Positions 25,893 to 33,603 of a DNA stretch of 35,178 bases are shown here, piece after piece. Each line of letters starts with the position of its first letter. Within the stretch, counting starts at the first letter, position 1. The notes below the pieces were generated by a model. The model was not told where the DNA came from, did no database searches, and saw only the letters and a list, made by a program, of their open reading frames with translations. Source of the DNA: Candidatus Omnitrophota bacterium (GTDB taxonomy: Bacteria; Omnitrophota; Gorgyraeia; B26-G9); assembly GCA_016213925.1 (NCBI GenBank), contig JACQZH010000006.1, forward strand, positions 1 to 35,178. Direction: 5' to 3'. The position numbers and the translations under genes are program-made.

Positions 25893-27060
25893 TCGCTCCT
25901 CCAAAAAATAGATACATCCAAATCCAGATCAAAGCAATGCTGGGAATAAGAAAAAACCTTGGGTATTGCGCTTGCGGCGCCATCTTTATCATGATAAAAC
26001 CCGTCACGAAAAAACTGCTTATTAGAAAAGCACTTGCCAAAGCTGCTTTAGCATAAACTCTCCTCAATATTAACGCTGCCGCTAGCAATAAACCATACCC
26101 AACAGCCACAAGCGCATACTCTAAAAACCCTAAAGATATTTCGCCTATACAAATATTTCCTCCGAAAATATGCGGCCGGTAAAAAATAAACGGAAAAACA
26201 AATAAAAATCTTATTGATTCAAAGTGAAAAAAAACTCCCATCGCGCTATGCCTTTGAAAATGATTCACGGTCAGCTCTTTTATCCCGTTCCAAAACCCAA
26301 ACATGAATAAAGGATTTGAAAATATAAAAATAAACAGGCTTGCCCCCAGCCAACTCAATATCCCGGCAATAACCTTACGTAAGCCAAGCTGCCTGGCATT
26401 TAAAAACCAAATCGCCGTAATAGTCGGTATTAAAACAACCGCAATCGGCTTAGAACTTATTGCCAGGCCGGTAAAAACTCCTGTGATTAAAGTGCGCTTC
26501 CAGCAAACAAACCCGCGCCGTAATGTATCTTCTAAATAAACACTTGCCAGAAGCGCTGAAAACATAAAAAAAATCATCGGCGCTTCAAGCAGGACAGCTG
26601 TGTTTATAGAGCGGAAAAAAGGGTTGCAAAGCAACAACCCGGCCGCAACAACCGCTGCACGTGAAGAAACTGAAATACGCACCAAAAAATAAAAAAGTAC
26701 CGTAGACAGCGATGATAATAACGCTATAAAAACCTTAAGAATAATTAAATATTCCACTTGAGGAAAAATTTTTTGAAAATTCTTTGATAGCTGGCTAAAA
26801 AAACCGAGAACATAAAGAGAAACCCTGGGATTAACGCTGCCGTAACCGTTTAATTGCTGTTTCCATATCTCACTATGGAAATCATGCCCTATAAAAAACA
26901 GGCTGAAAAACGTATCTCCGGCAACTAAAAACCCAGCCTCATCCCAGCAATACCAGCAATCATCTTGAGCATAAAACTCTGAAGAATATACAATCGCTGT
27001 GGAAATCACCGCAAAAGAAACAACAAAGACTAAAATCGCTTGCGCAAATAATGTTTTCAC
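25864..27060 (-). CDS. GT-C (PMT/ArnT-like) membrane glycosyltransferase
   Basis: 398 aa with about nine to ten hydrophobic segments. The start is GTG with GAGG upstream. The first external loop carries an acidic stretch (YAQDDCWYCWDEAGFLVAGDTFF) in the place of the catalytic Asp of GT39-type enzymes, and the second loop has VNPRVSLYVLG. It is a likely polyprenyl-phosphate-sugar-dependent glycosyltransferase facing the periplasm; the acceptor is unknown. It shares its class with the gene at 10.5-12.2 kb but the sequences look only distantly alike. It is translationally overlapped with the downstream HTH-EIIA gene, which is unusual company for a glycosyltransferase. Confidence 0.75.
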   Translation of the reverse strand: MKTLFAQAILVFVVSFAVISTAIVYSSEFYAQDDCWYCWDEAGFLVAGDTFFSLFFIGHDFHSEIWKQQLNGYGSVNPRVSLYVLGFFSQLSKNFQKIFPQVEYLIILKVFIALLSSLSTVLFYFLVRISVSSRAAVVAAGLLLCNPFFRSINTAVLLEAPMIFFMFSALLASVYLEDTLRRGFVCWKRTLITGVFTGLAISSKPIAVVLIPTITAIWFLNARQLGLRKVIAGILSWLGASLFIFIFSNPLFMFGFWNGIKELTVNHFQRHSAMGVFFHFESIRFLFVFPFIFYRPHIFGGNICIGEISLGFLEYALVAVGYGLLLAAALILRRVYAKAALASAFLISSFFVTGFIMIKMAPQAQYPRFFLIPSIALIWIWMYLFFGGANAVKRKRFI

Positions 27061-27115
27061 TTTTTTGCTTCCTCAATAATTTTTCCACCGGCAAATTCTT
27101 CTTCCGCTTCTCCGA

Positions 27116-27766
27116 TTAAAGCCAGTCTTTATCTGTCCAATACCGGTATTCTTCGGGCCAATCATTTTTTCTAGCAATAATCACATTTCTAAAATGCGCC
27201 TTAAATGCTTCAATATTTTTTAACTGCTCCGAATAGCTTGTGCGCTGCTGAATATCCAAAGCAAATTTCTTTCCCAGCTTAAATGCTTCTTCAATTTTAG
27301 CTTTGGATACAGGCACTCGCGAAGACATTCCTCCTGAGTACTGGGCTGCACAAACATTAGCATAATAACAGATATAATTAAGCACTTCCTGATCATGTCC
27401 GCTGCCGGAAGTTACAACCCCGCAGATATATTTGCCTAAAAACCGGCGGCAATGAATAAAGTGGCTTGCCCTTTCCCAAAACGCCTTCATCAAAGCCGTT
27501 ACCTGATTTATATAGTTAGGCGTAGAAAAAATTATTCCATCCGCCAAAAGCATCTTTTCTGAAATTCCCCGCACCCCATCGTTTATCGGGCATTCCAATA
27601 TTTTCTTGTGGCACATTTCGCAGTGCGAGCAAAAATTAATTTTATAATCGCAAAGCTGTATAATTTCACTTTTAAGGGCTCCGCAGCCTCTTAAAACCTC
27701 CTTAGCCAAAATAAATGTCTGGCTTTTATCTTTACGCGGGCTTGCTGATATAAGCAGAATATTCAT
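27116..27766 (-). CDS. Iron-sulfur flavoprotein / NAD(P)H-dependent FMN reductase family
   Basis: 216 aa, flavodoxin-like fold. The N-terminus ILLISASPRKDKSQTF is the FMN phosphate loop. The compact cysteine cluster C46-x2-C49-x2-C52-x6-C59 (CSHCEMCHKKILECP) is the [4Fe-4S] motif of iron-sulfur flavoproteins, and IIFSTPNYINQVTALMKAFWER is the flavin-binding core. It may pass electrons between ferredoxin and small acceptors. The link with the ferredoxin-using Ehr complex in the same gene run is suggestive. AAAGGAG lies 13 nt upstream of ATG, with an 8-nt gap to the lipoprotein gene. Confidence 0.86.
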   Translation of the reverse strand: MNILLISASPRKDKSQTFILAKEVLRGCGALKSEIIQLCDYKINFCSHCEMCHKKILECPINDGVRGISEKMLLADGIIFSTPNYINQVTALMKAFWERASHFIHCRRFLGKYICGVVTSGSGHDQEVLNYICYYANVCAAQYSGGMSSRVPVSKAKIEEAFKLGKKFALDIQQRTSYSEQLKNIEAFKAHFRNVIIARKNDWPEEYRYWTDKDWL

Positions 27767-27774
27767 TAACGATT

Positions 27775-29010
27775 TTATCTCCTTTTAAATGCTTTCTTCG
27801 ATTTATCCGGTTTTTGCAGCTGCGGAATTACATCTTGTATGGCAAATTCATCCAAGCGGTGGTCAAACCGCGTATAAATTTTGTCAGGCTCTATCTTCAT
27901 GATTACGTGCCCAGCGACTTTATCGCCGGTTTTATATTGGCTGCCGGAAATGACCACTATAGGGCTCTGCCTATCATATAAGATCCCCTCAATTTTATAT
28001 TTATAGGCTATAAATGGCACTGCCAATGCTTTTTGGTGTTTCGGATTTTTGCCGGACTCATAATGAAACTGCACTTGTTGATATTTTGGGTTGTCTTTTG
28101 CGCAATATTTCAGGCTCTTTTTTAAATACCCCTGCGCAACTTCATATTCCCGCATGTTTAAATAAGCCTTCCCTAACTCAAGATACGCAAGCCAATAATG
28201 ATTTTGCGCCTTCAAAGCCGTATTAGCATATTTAATGGCATTCTGAAAACCGCCTGTCCCTTCATTTTTAAGATATTCCAAAATTCCCAGTTCCAAAAAA
28301 CATTCACTCAAAAAACAATTCACATCCGCTTTTAATTTACTTGTCGCGTCCCTTTCTAAAAGCGCGTCAAAAATAGTAACTGCCTGTTCATATTTGCCGG
28401 CATGGAAATATTCCTTAGCCTGAAACAAAAACTCCATCTCTTCGGCTGAAGTAAAATAATTTTTGTTATACTTACTGACTTTACCCAAATCCGGCATTTT
28501 TATTTTCTGCAATTCAATACTATTCAAAAATTGGTTCAATTCATTTTCTTCTAAAGGCAAAAAACCTTCATTTGTGCCGGCCATGTAACATTCGATAATC
28601 CTGGGGCTGCGCTTCTCGCCTGCCGCGTATTTCCTGGTATTAAACTGAAGATTATTATTCCGTGTTTCAGTTTCCAATAGGAACCAGTCCAGGTTTTCTC
28701 CGGAAAATGTAACTATCTTCCTCGCCTTATGGCCGCGTTTTTCTAAACGCTTTTTATCCTCTTTAAGCCATCTCAACGCGTTCTGCCCGGGTAAATAACG
28801 CACGGTTAAATAAATTTCCAGCCAATTTTTTTGTTCTTCTATCCGGAAAACATGGTCATATTGACAATACTCCGGGCCGCTTATCTCTTTCCAGCGCTCC
28901 GGTTTAATAAAGCTGACTTTTTTTACTTCTTTCATATCATAACGCTTTGCGCAGGATGCCAGGCTAAAAACAAGAAAAAACATCAAAATTGCTAAAAATA
29001 TTCTTTTCAT
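27775..29010 (-). CDS. TPR-containing lipoprotein
   Basis: The track start (29076) overlaps the upstream gene. ATG at 29010 has AAAGGAG and gives a proper signal peptide MKRIFLAILMFFLVFSLASC with lipobox LASC (Cys20), so the mature protein is 411 aa before processing. The N-terminal ~170 residues are a beta-rich domain of unknown type. Residues ~200-330 hold about three TPR-like helical repeats (YFHAGKYEQAVTIFDALLE, YWLAYLELGKAYLNMREYEVAQGYLKKSLKY). The last ~70 residues are beta-rich again. It is probably a periplasmic or outer-membrane-anchored scaffold. Function is not recognised. Confidence 0.8.
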   Translation of the reverse strand: MKRIFLAILMFFLVFSLASCAKRYDMKEVKKVSFIKPERWKEISGPEYCQYDHVFRIEEQKNWLEIYLTVRYLPGQNALRWLKEDKKRLEKRGHKARKIVTFSGENLDWFLLETETRNNNLQFNTRKYAAGEKRSPRIIECYMAGTNEGFLPLEENELNQFLNSIELQKIKMPDLGKVSKYNKNYFTSAEEMEFLFQAKEYFHAGKYEQAVTIFDALLERDATSKLKADVNCFLSECFLELGILEYLKNEGTGGFQNAIKYANTALKAQNHYWLAYLELGKAYLNMREYEVAQGYLKKSLKYCAKDNPKYQQVQFHYESGKNPKHQKALAVPFIAYKYKIEGILYDRQSPIVVISGSQYKTGDKVAGHVIMKIEPDKIYTRFDHRLDEFAIQDVIPQLQKPDKSKKAFKRR

Positions 29011-29038
29011 TTTTCTCTCCTTTCCCCTAAAAAACAGC

Positions 29039-29719
29039 TCATATCCTATCCGGGAAATTAGAAAAAATCCCGTCAACCCCCAGCTTTTTTATTTTTTCGA
29101 TATCCGTTTTTTCGTTCAACGTGTATGCAAATACTTTTAGGCCTGATTTATGCGCGTCATCTACCAGCGCCTGATTAATAAATTCTTTTGAAGGATGCAG
29201 GGAATAAGCGTTTAATTGAACCGCGCATTGGGCGTATCCGATAGGGATTCCGGCGATTATCGCTCCAATCTTAACCGGCGCGCAAAAGCTGTTAAACTCT
29301 AATAGTTCATAATGATTAAATGATGAGATGAGAAAATCATCCCAATCCCAATTTTCTTCCTTTACGTATCTTTTTATAATATCAAAAACCGGTTTTGCCG
29401 CTTGCTCTCCTTTTATCTCAATATTCACTTTTGCCGCTTTATTAACTAAGTCCAGCACTTCTTCCAGCAACGGAATGCGCTGGCCTTTTCCGGCATCCAT
29501 TTTCTTCAGCTGCGCGAACGTCTTTTCCGCGACATATCCCTTGCCGTTAGTTGTGCGGTCTACCTTCGTATCGTGAATAACCACCACTTCTTTGGTCTTG
29601 CACACTTGCACATCCAGCTCAATAAAATCAACTTTTAACTCAAGCGCTTTTTCAAACGAAAGCAAAGTATTTTCCGGCGCATAACCGCATGCCCCGCGGT
29701 GCCCGATCCTTAAAACCAT
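29039..29719 (-). CDS. ugpQ: Glycerophosphodiester phosphodiesterase
   Basis: 226-aa GDPD TIM barrel. The catalytic set is visible: HRGACGYAPENT (general acid/base His and metal site), ELDVQVCKTKEVVVIHD (metal-binding Glu/Asp and second His) and VNIEIKGE. There is no signal peptide, so it is cytoplasmic, of UgpQ type. It hydrolyses glycerophosphodiesters (lipid head-group remnants) to glycerol-3-phosphate and an alcohol. It lies 17 nt after the FAD oxidoreductase gene; together they could process glycerol-3-phosphate or related hydroxy acids, but this link is only inferred. AAGGAG precedes ATG. Confidence 0.92.
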   Translation of the reverse strand: MVLRIGHRGACGYAPENTLLSFEKALELKVDFIELDVQVCKTKEVVVIHDTKVDRTTNGKGYVAEKTFAQLKKMDAGKGQRIPLLEEVLDLVNKAAKVNIEIKGEQAAKPVFDIIKRYVKEENWDWDDFLISSFNHYELLEFNSFCAPVKIGAIIAGIPIGYAQCAVQLNAYSLHPSKEFINQALVDDAHKSGLKVFAYTLNEKTDIEKIKKLGVDGIFSNFPDRI

Positions 29720-29736
29720 TTCAGTGTTTCTCCTTC

Positions 29737-30858
29737 TTAAAAAAACCCCTTAACAAGCTTTTCTGTTTCTTGCGCCAAAGAAAAGCAGCAAGTAAGCCCT
29801 GGAGAATCTATCCCGATAAGATTAATAAACCCGCTAAAACCTTTTTCTGTTTCTTCTTTAATTATAAAATCCCTGAATCCGTCCAGCGGCCCCTGCAATT
29901 TTGCCCTTATGCCTGCCATATCCGGGCTTAAATCCTCAAGCTCAATAAACGACAAAAACCTGCGCGCGTTCTCATGAAAAAGTTTTTTCTTGGAATCATT
30001 TACATTATAATCAATTTTATCAATATATTCCACGTCAGGCCCTAAGCGCAGGCCTCCTGACAAATCCAATACCGTATGGATACCTAAGCTTAATCCGTCA
30101 TGCCCGGGCACAGGGTAAATCAGGTGATTTAAAAACCTTGCCTTATTATTATGCACCCGGAAATAGTTTCCTTTGCAGTATTTTATTTCATATGCCTTAT
30201 TCTCTATACCAGCCAGCCGCGCAACTTTATCCGCATTAAGCCCTGCGCTATTAATAACTATGCGGCTTAAAAAGCAAAAATCATCGCCCCGGCTATCTTT
30301 GACAGTAATTTTATAATCACTCTGCTGTTTTTCTATGGCAACAACTTCTGTTGAATAGGCAATCTGCACGCCTCTGGACTCTGATTCGTGCGCAAGATTT
30401 TTCATCAAGCCATGTGAATCAAAAATCCCGGTAGAAGGAGAATAAACCGCTCTTTTAGCGTTTATATGCGGTTCTTTGCGCTTAATTTCCTTGCTTGACA
30501 ATAATATCATATCCGTTACTAAGTTTCTCAATCCGTGCTTAAAAAGCTTTTCAAGCCCCTGCACTTCAAAATCATCACAAGCAACAATCAACTTCCCAAT
30601 CCGCTTATACGCGATATTATGTTCCGCGCAATACCGGTATAATAATTCCTTGCCTTCCACGCACAATCTTGCCTTAAGCGAGTCCTTGGGATAATATATC
30701 CCGGCATGAACAACTTCGCTATTACGGGAACTGGTTTCCTGCCCGAAAGACTCGTGCCTCTCGGCAACTACTATATTGCGGTATTTTTTTGAAAGCCCGC
30801 AAGCGATTGCCAACCCGACTGCCCCTGCGCCTATAATTGTGATTTCAACTTTTTCCAT
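29737..30858 (-). CDS. lhgO: L-2-hydroxyglutarate oxidase-like FAD protein (DAO family)
   Basis: 373 aa. The N-terminal FAD motif ITIIGAGAVGLAIACGLS is followed by the LhgO signature SSRNSEVVHAGIYYPKDSLKARLCVEG and, near the C-terminus, FINLIGIDSPGLTCCFSLAQ. The length and motif order match L-2-hydroxyglutarate dehydrogenase/oxidase, which oxidises L-2-hydroxyglutarate to 2-oxoglutarate and feeds electrons to the quinone pool or oxygen. Other 2-hydroxy acids or glycerol-3-phosphate remain possible, given the GDPD neighbour. It is co-transcribed with the EIIA genes upstream (61-nt gap). Confidence 0.86.
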   Translation of the reverse strand: MEKVEITIIGAGAVGLAIACGLSKKYRNIVVAERHESFGQETSSRNSEVVHAGIYYPKDSLKARLCVEGKELLYRYCAEHNIAYKRIGKLIVACDDFEVQGLEKLFKHGLRNLVTDMILLSSKEIKRKEPHINAKRAVYSPSTGIFDSHGLMKNLAHESESRGVQIAYSTEVVAIEKQQSDYKITVKDSRGDDFCFLSRIVINSAGLNADKVARLAGIENKAYEIKYCKGNYFRVHNNKARFLNHLIYPVPGHDGLSLGIHTVLDLSGGLRLGPDVEYIDKIDYNVNDSKKKLFHENARRFLSFIELEDLSPDMAGIRAKLQGPLDGFRDFIIKEETEKGFSGFINLIGIDSPGLTCCFSLAQETEKLVKGFF

Positions 30859-30919
30859 GATATAAAGGTATTAAGTCCCCGTATGTTTTCTTTCTCAATT
30901 AAATTTATGATTCTCTCTT

Positions 30920-31378
30920 CTAGTGTTCAAACCTCTGAAAAGCCCTAATGATTTCTTCCGGGCCGGAGGCATTCATTAATAACTCCCTAAAATCATCACT
31001 GCTTAAAATCCGCGTCAACCGAGCGAGAATTTTTAAATAACTGTTTACGCCCTTATTTACCGGTGTTCCCAGTAAAAAAATCAATCTTGCCGGAGCATTA
31101 TCAACGGAATTAAATTCTACTCCTTGCGCCGCGCGGCCAAATACAAAAACAAAATCATTAACAGCATCCGTACGCGCATGCGGGATAGCAACGCTGTTGC
31201 CCATTCCTGTCGTATTAAGATTTTCTCTTTCGAAAACATTTTTAACAAACAAATCATAATCCACAACTTCTTGCGCATTTTTAAGAAAAGCCGCAAGTTC
31301 GCTTATCGCTTCTTCTTTGTTGCGGGCTTTTAAATTAAGGCTTATTCTTTCTGCTTTCAATAAATCAACAATCTTCAT
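30920..31378 (-). CDS. PTS EIIA type-2 (PtsN-like) single domain
   Basis: 152 aa, a complete EIIA domain on its own with phospho-acceptor H67 (VAIPHART). The typical entry MKIVDLLKAERISLNLKARNKEEAI and the C-terminal helices are intact. It is closest in design to PtsN/EIIA-Ntr, which regulates other proteins by its phosphorylation state and does not itself move sugar. No EI, HPr, EIIB or EIIC is in the window. It lies 21 nt after the HTH-EIIA gene. AAAGGGG lies before the ATG. Confidence 0.93.
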   Translation of the reverse strand: MKIVDLLKAERISLNLKARNKEEAISELAAFLKNAQEVVDYDLFVKNVFERENLNTTGMGNSVAIPHARTDAVNDFVFVFGRAAQGVEFNSVDNAPARLIFLLGTPVNKGVNSYLKILARLTRILSSDDFRELLMNASGPEEIIRAFQRFEH

Positions 31379-31399
31379 TTCTCAATCCCCTTTTACCTT

Positions 31400-32098
31400 T
31401 CAATCAGAAAACATCCTTTTATGGTCAACTTCCAGCAATATCTGCATGATCTTCTCCCGATCTTGAGCGCGCAGCAACTTTTCCGTAATATTCTCCACAT
31501 GCATAAGTTTGGCAATCTTAGCAAGCAACCGCAGGTGCACAAATTCATTAGGCGCGCAAATCATAAAAAAGACAAAAACATCTTTAGCGTCAGGAGCGCC
31601 AAAATCAATGCCCTTTTCCAGGCGCGCGAAAACAACATTCGGCTTTTGGAAAATCTCTGCAGAAGGATTTCTCGGATGAGGAACAGCCACCCCTTTGCCT
31701 ATGGCAGTACTCATCATCTGCTCTCTATTGCGTAATTCCTTCAAAAGCAATTGCTCATTTAATGTTAATTTATTTTCCCTAGCAATTTTTGCAAGTATTT
31801 TTAAAACATCATCTCCATTTTTTGCCTTTAAATTCAATTTTATGTTCTCAAGGCTCACCAGCCTCGATAAGGGAATAATCGTTGTTTCCGTTTGTATAAG
31901 CAAATCCAGGTCTTCATCAGCTGACTTGACTATCTGCCCTTGAATATAATTATCAATAGCCGCTAGGTGAAACCGCCATTGATTCCCGATCTTTACACCA
32001 GGCAGTTTCCCAGTCTGAGCCATTTTAATAACAGTTTTCTCATTAAGCTTAATATATTCTGCCAGTTCTTTTGTGGTCATGATATCATTTTTCGCCAT
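31400..32098 (-). CDS. HTH (excisionase-type)-PTS EIIA fusion regulator 1
   Basis: 232 aa. Residues ~7-53 are an excisionase/HTH_17-like DNA-binding domain (MTTKELAEYIKLNEKTVIKMAQTGKLPGVKIG), followed by a linker to ~80 and an EIIA type-2 domain with phospho-acceptor H141 (GVAVPHPRNP). It has the same architecture as the gene at 25.2 kb. It is the first gene of the long minus-strand run, and three tandem 10-bp repeats lie in its leader, so autoregulation is likely. AGGGGG is placed correctly before ATG. Confidence 0.9.
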   Translation of the reverse strand: MAKNDIMTTKELAEYIKLNEKTVIKMAQTGKLPGVKIGNQWRFHLAAIDNYIQGQIVKSADEDLDLLIQTETTIIPLSRLVSLENIKLNLKAKNGDDVLKILAKIARENKLTLNEQLLLKELRNREQMMSTAIGKGVAVPHPRNPSAEIFQKPNVVFARLEKGIDFGAPDAKDVFVFFMICAPNEFVHLRLLAKIAKLMHVENITEKLLRAQDREKIMQILLEVDHKRMFSD

Positions 32099-32114
32099 AA
32101 ACCCCCTATAATAT

Positions 32115-32144
32115 AACTAACCTATTTTAACTTAAATTAACTTA
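32115..32144 (-). repeat. Three tandem 10-bp repeats, possible operator
   Basis: Minus-strand TAAGTTAATT-TAAGTTAAAA-TAGGTTAGTT: three units at an exact 10-bp period, close to one helical turn, spanning about +5 to +35 of the predicted transcript. It is a candidate binding array for the HTH-EIIA protein encoded just downstream. Confidence 0.65.
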
Positions 32145-32155
32145 TTTTCCTTTCA

Positions 32156-32184
32156 AGTATACCTTAAACAGGCTAAAATGTCAA
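32156..32184 (-). promoter_or_regulatory. Near-consensus promoter of the long operon
   Basis: Minus-strand perfect TTGACA, 17-nt spacer, TATACT (identical boxes and spacing to the cspA promoter). The predicted start is near 32149, about 50 nt before the HTH-EIIA ATG. Confidence 0.78.
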
Positions 32185-32210
32185 CCTATTCACCAATTCT
32201 TTAAGCATGC

Positions 32211-32239
32211 TTGTTAAATATAACTCCGCGTGATACAAT
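32211..32239 (+). promoter_or_regulatory. Promoter of the phosphatase gene, likely leaderless
   Basis: TTGTTA, 17-nt spacer, TACAAT. The -10 box ends 7 nt before ATG at 32247, and there is no ribosome binding site. The track's TTG start at 32211 is the -35 box itself. Confidence 0.5.
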
Positions 32240-32246
32240 GCTTAAT

Positions 32247-32825
32247 ATGAAAATTCTTGCTATTTTTTTGTTTATTGGATTACTATTTATTCCTGGCTGC
32301 GCTTCTTTGGATTTTTTAAAACCAGCACAAGATATCCCTGTTTTTCATCAGGTTGATAACCGGCTTTACCGCGGCGCCACGCCTAACGAAAAAGGGTTTC
32401 AGCAGCTGCTCTCAAAAGGGATAAGAACAATCATCAGCTTAAAAAAAAGCAATGAAGCATCTGCGTATGAGCAAGAAACAGCCAATGCCCTGGGAATAAA
32501 GTTTTATAATCTCCCTCTGGATTTATACCAGAAACCTGACGATAAAACCGTACTCAAGTTTTTGGAAATTGTCATGGAAAAAGCCGGGCAGCCGGTATTT
32601 GTTTACTGCTCAAACGGCAAAGACCGCACTGGAGCAATGATTGCCATGTACCGCGTAGTCGTATCTCAACTAACAATAAAACAAGCTTATAAAGAAGCAA
32701 AAAAATACGGGTTCTGGCCTTATTACGGAGATACGCCGGAACTTAAAGATTTTGTGCATCAGCTAAAAGATAAAACGATTTATTTTGAAAAAGCAAAGGA
32801 ACTAAAAAATGCGGAAAAAAATTAG
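32247..32825 (+). CDS. Lipoprotein dual-specificity/tyrosine phosphatase
   Basis: 192 aa from ATG 32247 (MKILAIFLFIGLLFIPGC), which gives a compact lipoprotein signal peptide with Cys18 at the lipobox. The mature domain is a cysteine-dependent phosphatase of the DSP/Siw14-like type: YRGATPNEKGFQQLLSKGIRTIISL, then the P-loop VYCSNGKDRTG (C-x5-R-T) with both Cys and Arg present. It would act in the periplasm or on the outer membrane, dephosphorylating proteins, lipids or soluble phospho-compounds. It overlaps the small secreted-protein gene by 17 nt, so the two are coupled. Confidence 0.85.
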   Translation: MKILAIFLFIGLLFIPGCASLDFLKPAQDIPVFHQVDNRLYRGATPNEKGFQQLLSKGIRTIISLKKSNEASAYEQETANALGIKFYNLPLDLYQKPDDKTVLKFLEIVMEKAGQPVFVYCSNGKDRTGAMIAMYRVVVSQLTIKQAYKEAKKYGFWPYYGDTPELKDFVHQLKDKTIYFEKAKELKNAEKN

Positions 32826-33171
32826 CTTTTTGTTTATCCTGTTTTTGCTTGCCATTATTTTTTGCCGGCCTGTTTATGCTTTTTCCACCAGGCACCATCT
32901 CATTAATATCGGCAAGGACATTGTCAACGCGCCACTGGTAATATTAAAGGGCGTATTTATCAAAGGGCCTAAGGCAATAAAAGAAATCTACTGCTATGAA
33001 GTCTACGGCAGCGAGAAGCCCGAAAAAAATGGCTGGCTGACAAAAAAGATCTTTGCTATCTGGAGCGCCCCTCCGGCTGAGGCTAAAGCAATCATTGACG
33101 GAACAGTCGAAGGAATCAAGTCTGTCGGCGATGCGGTAAAAGAAACGCTCTCCATCTTCGCCAGTGATTAG
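32809..33171 (+). CDS. Small secreted protein, unknown
   Basis: 120 aa. A clear signal peptide (MRKKISFLFILFLLAIIFCRPVYA, cleavage after VYA) is followed by ~95 mature residues with alternating hydrophobic and charged segments (NIGKDIVNAPLVILKGVFIKGPKAIKEI and AKAIIDGTVEGIKSVGDAVKETL), suggestive of amphipathic helices that could sit on a membrane. No family is recognised. Its start overlaps the phosphatase gene, which suggests joint function outside the cytoplasm. Confidence 0.75.
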   Translation: MRKKISFLFILFLLAIIFCRPVYAFSTRHHLINIGKDIVNAPLVILKGVFIKGPKAIKEIYCYEVYGSEKPEKNGWLTKKIFAIWSAPPAEAKAIIDGTVEGIKSVGDAVKETLSIFASD

Positions 33172-33326
33172 CCGGACTAAAGTATCTATTTTTGTAATAG
33201 TTCAGCGTTCAGAAGTTTGAGTCAATAATGATGCGGTACAGACTCAATCGTCTCCCCGCGTTCGCAGGCGGTGCTCGTCGCAATCGGATAAAAATTTCCC
33301 GACTGCCCCCCATCCCCCACCTATTT

Positions 33327-33545
33327 TTACTGTTTTCTAAACGGTTTAAGTAAATACTCCAGCCCGTTAAGCTTAATTTCATACACACTCTTGAGCATAA
33401 TCCCCAGAGAATCATTTTTAAATCCTTTTTGCGAAAACCAAATAAGATAGCGTTCAGGCAGATCGATCAAAAAATATCCTTTATATTTGCCAAAAGGCAT
33501 TTTAGCCTGAACCAGTTTTAATAAATATTCTTTATCGGTAAACAT
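33327..33545 (-). CDS. DUF3820-family small protein
   Basis: 72 aa. The core MPFGKYKGYFLIDLPERYLIWFSQKGF...LKSVYEIKLNGLEYLLKPF matches the DUF3820 pattern also seen at the C-terminus of some exonuclease-X-type proteins and in small stand-alone proteins. The role is unknown, possibly nucleic-acid linked. No ribosome binding site precedes the ATG, and a TATAAT lies 7 nt upstream, so the mRNA may be leaderless. Confidence 0.85.
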   Translation of the reverse strand: MFTDKEYLLKLVQAKMPFGKYKGYFLIDLPERYLIWFSQKGFKNDSLGIMLKSVYEIKLNGLEYLLKPFRKQ

Positions 33546-33552
33546 CTACTAT

Positions 33553-33558
33553 ATTATA
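33553..33558 (-). promoter_or_regulatory. Candidate -10 box of the DUF3820 gene
   Basis: Minus-strand TATAAT ends 7 nt before the ATG at 33545, the same spacing as for the GNAT and phosphatase genes. No convincing -35 box is present. Confidence 0.35.
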
Positions 33559-33603
33559 TTCATTAAATTTTGTTTTAGCATTGATAAAAATTCAAGATAT
33601 CGA

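Noticed and set aside
33217-33247. Inverted repeat TTGAGTC...GACTCAA
   Set aside because: Seven-bp arms and a 17-nt loop without a T-run; could be chance.
33209-33415. 68-codon minus-strand ORF
   Set aside because: It overlaps the DUF3820 gene out of frame and shows no family features.
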